Below, in pieces: positions 27,898-35,895 of a DNA stretch of 64,000 nt. Source of the stretch: Ignavibacteria bacterium (GTDB lineage Bacteria > Bacteroidota > Ignavibacteria > Ignavibacteriales > Melioribacteraceae); the NCBI GenBank assembly GCA_012719345.1, contig JAAYAN010000232.1:1-64000 (forward strand). The letters are read 5' to 3'. The notes beneath the pieces were generated by a model, which was given only the letters and a program-made list of their open reading frames with translations, was not told the origin of the DNA and made no database searches. Made by a program: the position numbers and the translations under genes. Positions within the stretch are counted from its first letter, which is position 1; every line of letters begins with the position of its first letter.

Positions 27898-28266
27898 TTA
27901 TCTGTCGTAATAACCAGGACGGTTATATAATTTTGTTCCATAAAGCCGCTGATTTCCAATTTGATTTACAATATAATGTTTTTCAGGCTTCCCGTTAACT
28001 TCGCGTATTTCGTAACCGATTACGCCTTTTTGTATTAAAGCAGCAATCATTTTAACGTATTCTTCCTTTTCTTCAGGACTCAGGTCAGAAGTATCCAATC
28101 TGTTAGGTTTTCCTAAATTTAAAAAATCATTAACCCTTTCAAAAACCTTAGAGGTATTCGATATTTCTATTTTGTCCTTTTTTTCGGAGGTTTTAATTTG
28201 TTTATTGCTCCCCGGAATCAGTTTTTCGGTCTGCAAAAACATTTTCATATTTTCATTTATTTTCAT
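27898..28266 (-). CDS. Conserved-looking hypothetical protein
   Basis: I do not recognise this 122-residue protein. The first 45 residues are Lys/Glu rich and look unstructured. The rest looks folded, with helices in TSDLSPEEKEEYVKMIAAL and IQKGVIGYE, followed by strands in REVNGKPEKHYIVN and QIGNQRLYGTKLY. There is no signal peptide, membrane segment or metal motif. It lies alone between the rightward T9SS gene and the radical SAM gene. Coding is supported by codon composition like its neighbours and a clear ATG start; no function is assigned. Confidence 0.7.
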   Translation of the reverse strand: MKINENMKMFLQTEKLIPGSNKQIKTSEKKDKIEISNTSKVFERVNDFLNLGKPNRLDTSDLSPEEKEEYVKMIAALIQKGVIGYEIREVNGKPEKHYIVNQIGNQRLYGTKLYNRPGYYDR

Positions 28267-28323
28267 AATAATAACTTCTTTTTTAATATTTTCGTAATAT
28301 TTTCTTAAAAGTTTAGGTTTTAT

Positions 28324-29247
28324 TTATCTGTTAAATAATCTGCCTTGCTGCTTATTTCCCGTTTTCATAACTGATATAATCATTTTTAAAATATCGTTAT
28401 GCCTAATCCCTTTCCAGTCGGGAGCAATTCTAAATATCGGAGGTGTTTCACTTATAAATCTTTCAACAGCTGTTTCGGGGTTAAGAAATTCAAGAAATTC
28501 TGCAATAAACTCCGAATATTCTTCCGGTGAGAAAAAAATAAATAACTCTGGGTTTTTACAAAACTGCCTAGCCATAATTGTGTTTTTAATTATCTGAAGC
28601 TGATGAATTTTCAGCGTTTTCAGCGGAAGCTGCGAAATTTGAACCGCTGTTTCAAGCATCATCTTTTTCGTTTCTCCCGGTAAATTTAAAATTAAATGAG
28701 CTCCTGTATGAATCCCCTTTTTATCTGCAGAAAGAACTGCTTTTTCAGAATCCCTGTATGTATGTCCCCTGTTTACAAATTTTAGTGTTTTTTCGTGAAT
28801 AGTTTCAATTCCAAACTCAACTGCTATAAATAATTTTTCGGATAATTTTTTAAGATAATCAAGAATTTCTTCGTTTATACAATCCGGTCTGGTTCCTATT
28901 ATCAGCCCTACAACATCATTACTGTTAGCTGCTTGAGTAAATATTTTATTCATTTCTTTAATGCTGCTGTAAGTATTTGTATAGCTTTGAAAATAAACGA
29001 GATATTTGCCTTTGCCGTATTTATCCGAAAAGAAATTGATTCCTTTTTCAATCTGCGACAAAATAGATTCATTTTGCTTCGTATACCAAGGACTAAAGGA
29101 TTCATTATTGCAGTAAGTACATCCGCCAAAGCTTTTTGCGCCGTCTCTTGTAGGACAAGTAAAACCTGAATTTACTGGTATTTTTCGAACTTTATATGGG
29201 AATATTTCGCTGAGGTAATCCTGATAACTTTTATATATATTTTTCAT
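28324..29247 (-). CDS. TIGR01212-family radical SAM protein (YhcC-like)
   Basis: The N-terminus has the family's variant radical SAM motif: FTCPTRDG, then GGCTYCNN, giving Cys residues spaced as in TIGR01212 rather than plain CxxxCxxC. GTRPDCINEEILDYL and VEFGIETIHEKTLKFVNRGH follow, both typical of the family. The protein binds a 4Fe-4S cluster and cleaves S-adenosylmethionine; its substrate is not established. A GTG at 29253 adds two residues, but the ATG at 29247 is preferred. It stands alone in the leftward direction. Confidence 0.9.
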   Translation of the reverse strand: MKNIYKSYQDYLSEIFPYKVRKIPVNSGFTCPTRDGAKSFGGCTYCNNESFSPWYTKQNESILSQIEKGINFFSDKYGKGKYLVYFQSYTNTYSSIKEMNKIFTQAANSNDVVGLIIGTRPDCINEEILDYLKKLSEKLFIAVEFGIETIHEKTLKFVNRGHTYRDSEKAVLSADKKGIHTGAHLILNLPGETKKMMLETAVQISQLPLKTLKIHQLQIIKNTIMARQFCKNPELFIFFSPEEYSEFIAEFLEFLNPETAVERFISETPPIFRIAPDWKGIRHNDILKMIISVMKTGNKQQGRLFNR

Positions 29248-29391
29248 TCCCACATTATTTGATAATTTAAATTTATATAAGTAACGGAATCAAGAATTAT
29301 ATCAGTGATAATTATAATAATATTTATAAATGATTTTTAAAAAGTTATAAATTTGAGAAGTTAACTTTTAATTTTTTTCCAAATCAGAATA

Positions 29392-29422
29392 CACTTTTAT
29401 AATTTATATATTTATAAAAGTG
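29392..29422. repeat. AT-rich inverted repeat between TerC and radical SAM genes
   Basis: CACTTTTATA (29392-29401) and TATAAAAGTG (29413-29422) form a perfect 10-bp stem with an 11-base loop. It lies seven bases after the TerC stop and could end that transcript, but no clear U-tract follows in either direction. Confidence 0.5.
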
Positions 29423-29428
29423 AATTCA

Positions 29429-30385
29429 TTATTTTTTACTTCTTATCATCGAAGCAATAATTCCTACAGCAAGAATAACAGCAATAAATATCAGCGAAAC
29501 CCAGGATGGTATGGGATAATGATGCGATAAAACCATTTTTACGCCGACATACGAAAGTATAAAAACAAGACTTATTTTCAGATAACGGAATTTTTGAATC
29601 ATAGCTGCCAATGCAAAATATAACGACCGTAAGCCGAGAATTGCAAAAATATTAGAGGTAAAAACGATAAAAGGTTCTTTTGTAACAGCAAAAATTGCCG
29701 GTATCGAATCAACAGCAAAAAGTACATCGCTGCTTTCAACAATAATTAAAGCAATAAAAAGAGGTGTAACTGCCTTTTTGCCGTCAACTTTGGCAAAAAA
29801 ATGCATCCCGTCAATTTTGTCAGTAATTTTATAAAACTTTTTTACAATTTTATATATAGGATTTTTATCCGGATCAATCTTTTCATCGCCCGAAATAAGC
29901 ATTTTAATTGCAGTAAAAATAAGAAAAAGCCCGAATACATAAACTGTCCAAGTGAATTGGCTTATCATAATAGCACCGGCAGAAATCATAATTCCGCGCA
30001 ATAGTAAAGCGCCAACTATTCCCCAAAATAAAACTCTGTGCTGGTATATTAAAGGAATTTTAAAATATTCAAATATCAGGGCTATTACAAAAATATTATC
30101 TAAACTTAGCGATTTCTCAATTATATAACCAGTAAGATATTCGAACAAAGCTTTTTGCCCGGAAATATTATCAGCTTTTAAATCTCCAATATCAAGCCAA
30201 TGATGTTCGTATATATAGTAAACCGCCAAACTGAAAAGCAACCCTAAACATATCCAAAATGCGGACCAGCCGAGAGCTTCTCTAATTCCTATAACATGCA
30301 ATTTTTTATTAAATACTCCTAGATCTAGAGCAAGTAATAAAAGGACAATAAGAATGAAAGCTCCGTAAACAAGATAAATATTCAT
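29429..30385 (-). CDS. TerC/Alx-family integral membrane protein
   Basis: The 318-residue protein has about nine hydrophobic segments and the TerC hallmarks: EKSLSLDNIFVIALIF, then ESSDVLFAVDSIPAIFAVT, then TSNIFAILGLRSLYF. The Asp residues in these motifs are the proposed metal-binding sites. Members such as Alx export manganese in E. coli; others were named for tellurite resistance. It acts in the inner membrane. AAAGG precedes the ATG. No yybP-ykoY type riboswitch fits in the 56 bases upstream. Confidence 0.93.
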   Translation of the reverse strand: MNIYLVYGAFILIVLLLLALDLGVFNKKLHVIGIREALGWSAFWICLGLLFSLAVYYIYEHHWLDIGDLKADNISGQKALFEYLTGYIIEKSLSLDNIFVIALIFEYFKIPLIYQHRVLFWGIVGALLLRGIMISAGAIMISQFTWTVYVFGLFLIFTAIKMLISGDEKIDPDKNPIYKIVKKFYKITDKIDGMHFFAKVDGKKAVTPLFIALIIVESSDVLFAVDSIPAIFAVTKEPFIVFTSNIFAILGLRSLYFALAAMIQKFRYLKISLVFILSYVGVKMVLSHHYPIPSWVSLIFIAVILAVGIIASMIRSKK

Positions 30386-30427
30386 AAATTCCTTTAAATT
30401 TATTCACTGCAAAAATAACACCTCTAA

Positions 30428-30453
30428 TCGCGAAAAAAAAATTATTTTCGCGA
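30428..30453. repeat. GC-arm hairpin spanning the stop codon of the DUF2179 gene
   Basis: TCGCGAAAA (30428-30436) and TTTTCGCGA (30445-30453) form a perfect 9-bp stem with an 8-base A/T loop. The loop begins next to the stop codon at 30442-30444. The stem lies 43 bases upstream of the TerC start. It could control read-through or TerC expression; no consensus regulator is recognised. Confidence 0.5.
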
Positions 30454-30960
30454 CCCGTGAACAAAACCTCTGAAAGGGCGCGAATGCTGAACGGTAATAA
30501 AACACTTCGGGTCTATCGATTCAATCAGCTGTATTACTCTTTTCATTTCGCGTCGCTTAATCAAAATAACTAAAACAGAAACTCCTCCCCTGCCTCCTTC
30601 GGCTGGAAGAATTGTAACCCCGAAGTTACTTTTTCGAAGTGTATCAGCTATAAAATCGGTAAATTTAAGAGAAATTACATTTAACTGAACAAATCCAAGA
30701 GCAACTTTTTCTTCGAGAGTTATTCCTAAAATATTTCCTAATGCAAACCCTGTAGCATAAGCAACTAAATTAACATTTTGATCCATATGGCTAACGATAT
30801 ATTTCATTGAAGAAATCCAAATTAATACTTCGCAAAAACCTGCCATAGCAGCATAATATTTTTTTCCCTGTACCACCAAGATTGTACGAAAAGTACCTAA
30901 TGTAACATCGCATATACGAAGACACATTATTAAAAGCGCACCTAATATTATTTCATTCAT
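30442..30960 (-). CDS. UPF0316/DUF2179-like membrane protein
   Basis: The first 100 residues contain three or four membrane segments (LLIMCLRICDVTLGTFRTILV, then FCEVLIWISSMKYIV and LVAYATGFALGNILG), matching the UPF0316 membrane part. The C-terminal 65 residues form a DUF2179-like soluble domain with GVTILPAEGGRGGVSVLVILIKRREMKRV. DUF2179 domains are proposed to sense small molecules. Function is unknown. It is 56 bases upstream of the TerC gene in the same direction. Confidence 0.85.
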   Translation of the reverse strand: MNEIILGALLIMCLRICDVTLGTFRTILVVQGKKYYAAMAGFCEVLIWISSMKYIVSHMDQNVNLVAYATGFALGNILGITLEEKVALGFVQLNVISLKFTDFIADTLRKSNFGVTILPAEGGRGGVSVLVILIKRREMKRVIQLIESIDPKCFITVQHSRPFRGFVHGSRK

Positions 30961-31141
30961 TAAGTTTAATCCTTATTTGCGAATAAAATGATGCGTAACA
31001 TTGAATAATTTCAAAAATAATGTTGCTCGATAGGGAATCAATAAAATATTCAGTCTGTAAAACTGTAATAAAATATTTATCAAGATTTAAATGTGAAATT
31101 TAGACAAAAAAACAATTATCTAATAACACTAATAATCTAAC

Positions 31142-32575
31142 TTATAAACTTTTAGTTTTCTTTCCAAGTATTAAATCAATAACATCTGATGCCGAATATT
31201 CATTACAACCTTTAAGGAAATTATTTTTTATCGAGTTTAAAGCGTCACCAGAAGTAACTACTGGAGGTTCAGTGTAACCATCTTTTCGAATCTGCGGCAT
31301 CCCTGCTGTTGCAAACAAGTTATTGCAAAGACATACTGTCCCTTCTAGTTCTTCAGCCTTGCCGCCCTTAGATATAAAGGCATCTTCCGGTTCTGCTGAA
31401 CATCTGAAACCAACTTCTCCGTCTTCTTTTTTATACGCCTGCCTCAAAAGTCCTATATCGCAAATACGGCATCTTTCATTATAAACATCTTTATCGGTAA
31501 CAGATCCGCTGTGCTGAACTACTTTAAACGGAAATCCTGTTGGTGAAGCTTTAAAATCCGTAACAATTTCAATGCTGTCTTTTTTTATTTTTTCAATTAT
31601 CGATTTTCTAATTTCAGGATCCATTCCAGATTCTTTGCAAAACGCAAACGCTGTACCCACTTGCACTCCGGCAGCTCCTTGTTCAATAGCCGCTAGAAAC
31701 TTTTCGTGTGAATAGTAATCACCGGCAAGCCAAAATGGCAAGCCAATTTCCTTAATCTGTTGTAAATCTACTTCATCTTTTGCACCGTAAACAGCTTTTC
31801 CTTCTGCAGAAACACTTCTTGGTGGTGCATTGTGTCCTCCGGCAGTACTGTTTTCTATAACAAATCCGTCAATTTTTCCAGAAGCTCGTTTCAACAAAGC
31901 TTTTGCTAATACAACAGATGAAATTATAGGGACAAAATAAGGTTTGCAAAGATTTCCAATTTTTTCTCCTATTTCAGGGAATATTTTTCCTGGTTCGAAG
32001 TTAATTCTGAAATCATCTTCTTTGCTGCTTCCAGTTACATCAAGTTTATAGTTTACATCTTCGTGGTTCGATAATTTTTCTATTATTGCAGGTATCTGCA
32101 TAGGAATTCCTGCACCCATAAAAATATAATTAACACCCGCAAGCATTGCACCATAAATTGAAGCCAATGTAGGAAGCTGGATTTTTTCCAGAAAATTTAT
32201 ACCTACCGCATTTTTATGATTTTCTTTTGCAAGAAACACTTCAACAAAATTAGCAATTACTGTCAATTCGTTTATTGAATTCGTAGGTTTAATACCCCAC
32301 ATCTGAGGTCTTTTATATCCGGTTTTTCTTTTGCCGGAATAAGGCACAAAATATTTATCCAATATTTTTTTTACCGGTTCTTGAAAAGGAAAATTATCTA
32401 GCGCCCTTCTTACATTTCCTTCGCGGTCACCATCCATTAATCGCGCAATAAGGGTTATGTGCAAGCCTGTGCCTGATATTACCCCAAGCTGGCCTGTCAT
32501 CGAAACAGTTTTTGCTAAATACCAATCGGAAATGGAAATACCCATTCCGCCCTGAATAATTTTTGGAATCTGCAT
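31142..32575 (-). CDS. Nitronate monooxygenase-like flavoprotein with extra Cys-rich C-terminus
   Basis: This TIM-barrel FMN protein has family features: IIQGGMGISISDWYLAKTV at the start, VIENSTAGGHNAPP (near 240) and EQGAAGVQVGTAFAF (near 295). It is longer (477) than simple nitronate monooxygenases. Residues about 365-435 hold Cys residues in CRICD, RCSAEP and CLCNN, which could bind an iron-sulfur cluster or zinc. The FabK and PfaD families share this fold, so the substrate is open. It has no close operon partner; 172 bases upstream ends the polyferredoxin gene. Confidence 0.85.
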   Translation of the reverse strand: MQIPKIIQGGMGISISDWYLAKTVSMTGQLGVISGTGLHITLIARLMDGDREGNVRRALDNFPFQEPVKKILDKYFVPYSGKRKTGYKRPQMWGIKPTNSINELTVIANFVEVFLAKENHKNAVGINFLEKIQLPTLASIYGAMLAGVNYIFMGAGIPMQIPAIIEKLSNHEDVNYKLDVTGSSKEDDFRINFEPGKIFPEIGEKIGNLCKPYFVPIISSVVLAKALLKRASGKIDGFVIENSTAGGHNAPPRSVSAEGKAVYGAKDEVDLQQIKEIGLPFWLAGDYYSHEKFLAAIEQGAAGVQVGTAFAFCKESGMDPEIRKSIIEKIKKDSIEIVTDFKASPTGFPFKVVQHSGSVTDKDVYNERCRICDIGLLRQAYKKEDGEVGFRCSAEPEDAFISKGGKAEELEGTVCLCNNLFATAGMPQIRKDGYTEPPVVTSGDALNSIKNNFLKGCNEYSASDVIDLILGKKTKSL

Positions 32576-32747
32576 ATACTAAAAACTCCTGAACTAAATC
32601 AATAAATTTCTGCAATCTAAATTCAGGCTTAAAATAAACTTGTCATATAAAATGAATTGATTATTTAATTCAGCATAAAAAAAAATTACATATACAAAGT
32701 TATTAAAATTATTCTAACTATCGAGTGTTAATTTTTAGTGCTGTATT

Positions 32748-34310
32748 TTAAAATGGAAAATCTTCCTTTATATTTACTTTTTGTTCTTCGGAATCGCTTT
32801 TGGGCAACAAAGCTTTTTTATGTACCGGATTACCGTCAACATATATGGCTTTATTCGGAATTGTTGGACAAGCGTACTCGCAGGCTCCGCAACCGATACA
32901 AATATTTCCGGTAACCTTAGGAATACGAAGCTTTCCTTCGGGCACCATTTTTACGGCTTTTGTAGGACAGTGCTCAGAACAAGCCCCACAGTCTGTGCCT
33001 TCTGTTACAACAACACAATTATCGTGAATAAACTTTGCAATGCCTATCTGAGTAACTTTTTTCTTCTCTAGTGTAATTGGCATTATTGCTCCGTTCGGAC
33101 ATACCTCGCTGCAAACATTACATTCAAAATTACAGAATCCTTTCTTGTTGTTCATCCTTGGTTGAAGCATACCGCTTAAACCATATTCTAAAAACGAAGG
33201 TTGCAGCACCTGAGTGGGACAAGCACTTACGCATAAATGGCAGGCAGTGCATCTGTCATTAAATTGTTCGATGCTTCCTGCACCGGGAGGTGCAATAGGG
33301 AAATGTCTATCTGGTTTTATTTTATTTTCGACATAAACTTTTATTTTTTCGCTTGCTTTCGAAATTGAAGTTAAAGCTACAAAAAACAAAGTGGAGTTCT
33401 TAAAAAATTCGCGTTTCGAATTGTCTGTTTCATTCCCCTTTTTTCGATGAAATGAAAATTTGTAAGTGTATTTAAGTCCGTCTGTAGGACAAACTTGAAA
33501 ACAATTAAAGCAGCTTACGCATCTTGAAAAATCTACTTCTTTTGTTTCAGAATCTATGCAATTTGCTTTGCAAACTTTTTCACAAGCTCCGCAACTTCTG
33601 CAATTTTCTTCATCAATCTGAATTTTAAACAATGAAAATTTTGATAAAAATCCCAGAAAACTTCCTACGGGACAAACAGTATTGCAGAATAACCTTCCAT
33701 ATTTAAAAGACATATAAAAAACTATTCCCAAAACAGTTAGTGAAAACAAAGAAACAGCAATTTTTACTTTTCTTAATTCCAGCGGATAGACAGAATAATT
33801 GCCGAAAAGTTCAAATATATACGAAACAACATTATTTGTAAAAATTACTATGGGATAAAAAATATTTGCTGCAATTCTTCCATAATTGGAATAAGGATCA
33901 AGCAGGCTTAAACCTAATATGCTGCCTGTAAAAAACAGGATTACTGAGATAATTAAAATTGAATATCTTAATTTATTGTGTGGCTTTTCACTCTTATATC
34001 TTCTTTTCTTCTTTTTTGTCCGGGTTGCAAACCAAGTAAAAACATCCTGTAAAATGCCAAGAGGACAAACCGAAGAGCAGTAAACCCTGCCTATCAATAA
34101 TGTAAAAATAATTACTATAATAAATCCGGAAGATATAATTCCGCCGATTGTTAAAAACTGCAGAAATGATGGGATAAATTGAAGAAACAACACTTTCCCG
34201 CTTATATTTTCAGCAGAATATCCCGAAAAATCGACAAAAGATAATGTTACAAGAGTTATAACAATTAATGAAATTACTACACGGATTTTTTTCAGATGTT
34301 CATATTTCAT
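32748..34310 (-). CDS. Membrane polyferredoxin, NapH-like half fused to NapG/MauM-like half
   Basis: The N-terminal 230 residues hold about five membrane segments and two NapH-type loops, GRVYCSSVCPLG and GRLFCNTVCPVG. A double 4Fe-4S unit follows (CRSCGACEKVC, CVSCFNCFQVCP). After a linker, the C-terminal half begins IAPPGAGS and carries four more cluster motifs (CTACHLCVSACP, CNVCSEVCP, CGACSEHCP, CIGCGACEYACP), the pattern of NapG/MauM ferredoxins. It should move electrons from the quinone pool or ferredoxin across the membrane; the partner reductase is not seen. It follows the DUF362 gene after three bases. Confidence 0.9.
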   Translation of the reverse strand: MKYEHLKKIRVVISLIVITLVTLSFVDFSGYSAENISGKVLFLQFIPSFLQFLTIGGIISSGFIIVIIFTLLIGRVYCSSVCPLGILQDVFTWFATRTKKKKRRYKSEKPHNKLRYSILIISVILFFTGSILGLSLLDPYSNYGRIAANIFYPIVIFTNNVVSYIFELFGNYSVYPLELRKVKIAVSLFSLTVLGIVFYMSFKYGRLFCNTVCPVGSFLGFLSKFSLFKIQIDEENCRSCGACEKVCKANCIDSETKEVDFSRCVSCFNCFQVCPTDGLKYTYKFSFHRKKGNETDNSKREFFKNSTLFFVALTSISKASEKIKVYVENKIKPDRHFPIAPPGAGSIEQFNDRCTACHLCVSACPTQVLQPSFLEYGLSGMLQPRMNNKKGFCNFECNVCSEVCPNGAIMPITLEKKKVTQIGIAKFIHDNCVVVTEGTDCGACSEHCPTKAVKMVPEGKLRIPKVTGNICIGCGACEYACPTIPNKAIYVDGNPVHKKALLPKSDSEEQKVNIKEDFPF

Positions 34311-34313
34311 ATT

Positions 34314-35240
34314 TTATAATATTATTCTATCAATTGAAAGTTTTTGTAAATCTGTTTTCCCTAAATTCATTTCCGATGCAATTTTTATGTAAGGAACATC
34401 TTCGGGAGTTAAACCCAAAAGCTTTGCTGCAGCAGTATCCGCTGCAACTATATCCGTAGAAATTATCATCGATTTCATTAAAGTTAAATCCGATAGAGAA
34501 ACTCCTCTTGGTCCGTTCTGGTGCATTACTTTATAAGCATCTATAACATTTAAGGTAGGCTTGCAAAATGTTGAATAATCCGCAATACACTGATGAAGAT
34601 CATTTCTGTGCCAGAATCCTCTGTCCCAGTTTGTCCCCATTAAATTTTTCATACCCATCGTAAGTCTTGCCGAACTGTGATCTTTAAGAATAGGAACATT
34701 AATAAAAACATCAGAGTCGAGAACAAGTTCATGTACTTTATCTTTTTTCAATCTTTTTCCGTTTTTAATTTCAACTTCCTGATAATAACTTTCAGTATTT
34801 CCCTGAACTATTTTTCCGCCGGCATCTTTAACAGCCTTTTCAATTCCGCTGTTTTCGTAGCTTTTTTTCCAGGCATCGCAAGTATGGTCGAATACAAATA
34901 CATCTTTTGCGCCAGCATCTTTGCACATTTTTATTATTTTATAAACGAGTTTCGGATTTGTATTTGCGGCCTTTTCAGGAACAACATCCCAGCCTATGTT
35001 AGGTTTAATTAACACTTTCTGATTAGGTTTAACAAAATTCTTGATTCCGCCCAAAGATTTTATGGCGCGTTCAAACATTTCATCAGGTTCACCGCCTTTA
35101 ATTGCAACCATATCATACGTTTTCTTTTCCGAAAGACTTTTACGGCTGCTAACTATATTTGCATAACTGCCTGCCGAAAAGACTGCTCCGGCTGCAATTC
35201 CTGCTACTAAACTTTTTTTTACAAAATCCCTTCTTTTCAT
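34314..35240 (-). CDS. Tat-exported DUF362 domain protein
   Basis: A twin-arginine signal (RRDFVKKSLVAGIAAGAVFSAG, split as RRDFVKK plus a hydrophobic stretch) opens the protein, so a folded or cofactor-bearing product is expected outside the cytoplasm. The rest matches DUF362: VLIKPNIGWD, a stretch KDVFVFDHTCD, and the middle VPILKDHSSARLTMGMKNLMG. Some DUF362 proteins carry iron-sulfur clusters, but this one has few Cys residues. GGAG precedes the ATG. It is cotranscribed with the polyferredoxin that follows, which suggests a shared electron-transfer role. Confidence 0.88.
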   Translation of the reverse strand: MKRRDFVKKSLVAGIAAGAVFSAGSYANIVSSRKSLSEKKTYDMVAIKGGEPDEMFERAIKSLGGIKNFVKPNQKVLIKPNIGWDVVPEKAANTNPKLVYKIIKMCKDAGAKDVFVFDHTCDAWKKSYENSGIEKAVKDAGGKIVQGNTESYYQEVEIKNGKRLKKDKVHELVLDSDVFINVPILKDHSSARLTMGMKNLMGTNWDRGFWHRNDLHQCIADYSTFCKPTLNVIDAYKVMHQNGPRGVSLSDLTLMKSMIISTDIVAADTAAAKLLGLTPEDVPYIKIASEMNLGKTDLQKLSIDRIIL

Positions 35241-35509
35241 AAAAACTCCGTTCTAATAAAATGGATTTAATACATTTTTTTCGGACTTAAGGATAAAAAA
35301 TTAAAGTCTCAAATTCAATTACAATTCATAATCAGCCTTAAAGAATTTTTTCATTTCTCTTTATGATTTATACACTTGTTTCCAGAAAACACCTACTGAA
35401 TATTTCAAGATAAAGTTATTAATAAAGTTAGATCTGGGTACTTTTAGGAATTTTACTTTTTTGAGAATCATTATTATACCTTAACTATACCTTTTAAAGT
35501 TTAACCCAA

Positions 35510-35541
35510 ATCCGCCATTAGAACAAAAAACAATGGCGGAT
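35510..35541. repeat. Inverted repeat with 10-bp arms
   Basis: ATCCGCCATT (35510-35519) and AATGGCGGAT (35532-35541) are perfect complements around a 12-base A-rich loop. The GC content of the arms stands out from the AT-rich surroundings. It could be a terminator-like hairpin or a regulator site; no U-tract follows directly. Confidence 0.6.
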
Positions 35542-35620
35542 CCGTAAAAAGCCGGATAAATCGACTTAATAATCCATACATTCCTTAGAAACTGAATGTA
35601 TAATTTTCTAATTCGGGATT

Positions 35621-35684
35621 ACCCAAAATAGTCAATAATAAAAGCTCAGCCACAATATTGTATTTTCTAATGACTATTTTGGGT
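35621..35684. repeat. 64-bp element with 14-bp perfect terminal inverted repeats
   Basis: ACCCAAAATAGTCA (35621-35634) and TGACTATTTTGGGT (35671-35684) are exact complements separated by 36 bases. The interior contains the 10-bp palindrome ACAATATTGT (35652-35661). The layout resembles a miniature inverted-repeat element or a bipartite operator. No clear target-site duplication is adjacent. Confidence 0.6.
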
Positions 35685-35727
35685 TTAATTTTCGCAATAT
35701 TATCCAAATCACACAAAATCTTAATTC

Positions 35728-35766
35728 AATATTTTTTATAAATATTTTTTATAAATATTTTCTATA
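35728..35766. repeat. Three tandem copies of a 13-bp AT repeat
   Basis: AATATTTTTTATA occurs at 35728-35740 and 35741-35753, and a third copy with one T to C change at 35754-35766. It lies about 130 bases upstream of the beta-helix gene start. It may create curvature or an UP-like element. Confidence 0.7.
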
Positions 35767-35777
35767 AAAAAATTCTA

Positions 35778-35819
35778 AACAATATATATAAGTTCGATTA
35801 TCCAAAAAAATATATTGTT
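35778..35819. repeat. Inverted repeat with 10-bp arms upstream of the beta-helix gene
   Basis: AACAATATAT (35778-35787) and ATATATTGTT (35810-35819) are perfect complements with 22 bases between them. The right arm ends 76 bases before the start codon at 35896, so it is placed for an operator or a 5' leader hairpin. Confidence 0.5.
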
Positions 35820-35895
35820 AAAAGCTAAATAATTTTAAAAAAATAATATCAATAAAATCCAAAATAAGCCACTAATAATAAACTTGGAGAAAATA

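Larger units (their letters stand above)
35241..35895. other. 655-bp gene-free region with structured repeats
   Basis: No plausible gene is seen on either strand. The left part (35241-35500) is plain AT-rich sequence apart from a TATACCTT direct repeat (35475-35482 and 35486-35493). The right part holds three perfect inverted repeats and one 13-bp tandem repeat, listed separately. The region separates the divergent DUF362 and beta-helix genes and must contain both promoters. Confidence 0.7.

Noticed and set aside
30386-30441. Possible manganese riboswitch (yybP-ykoY) before TerC
   Set aside because: Only 56 bases are available and the conserved loops are absent.
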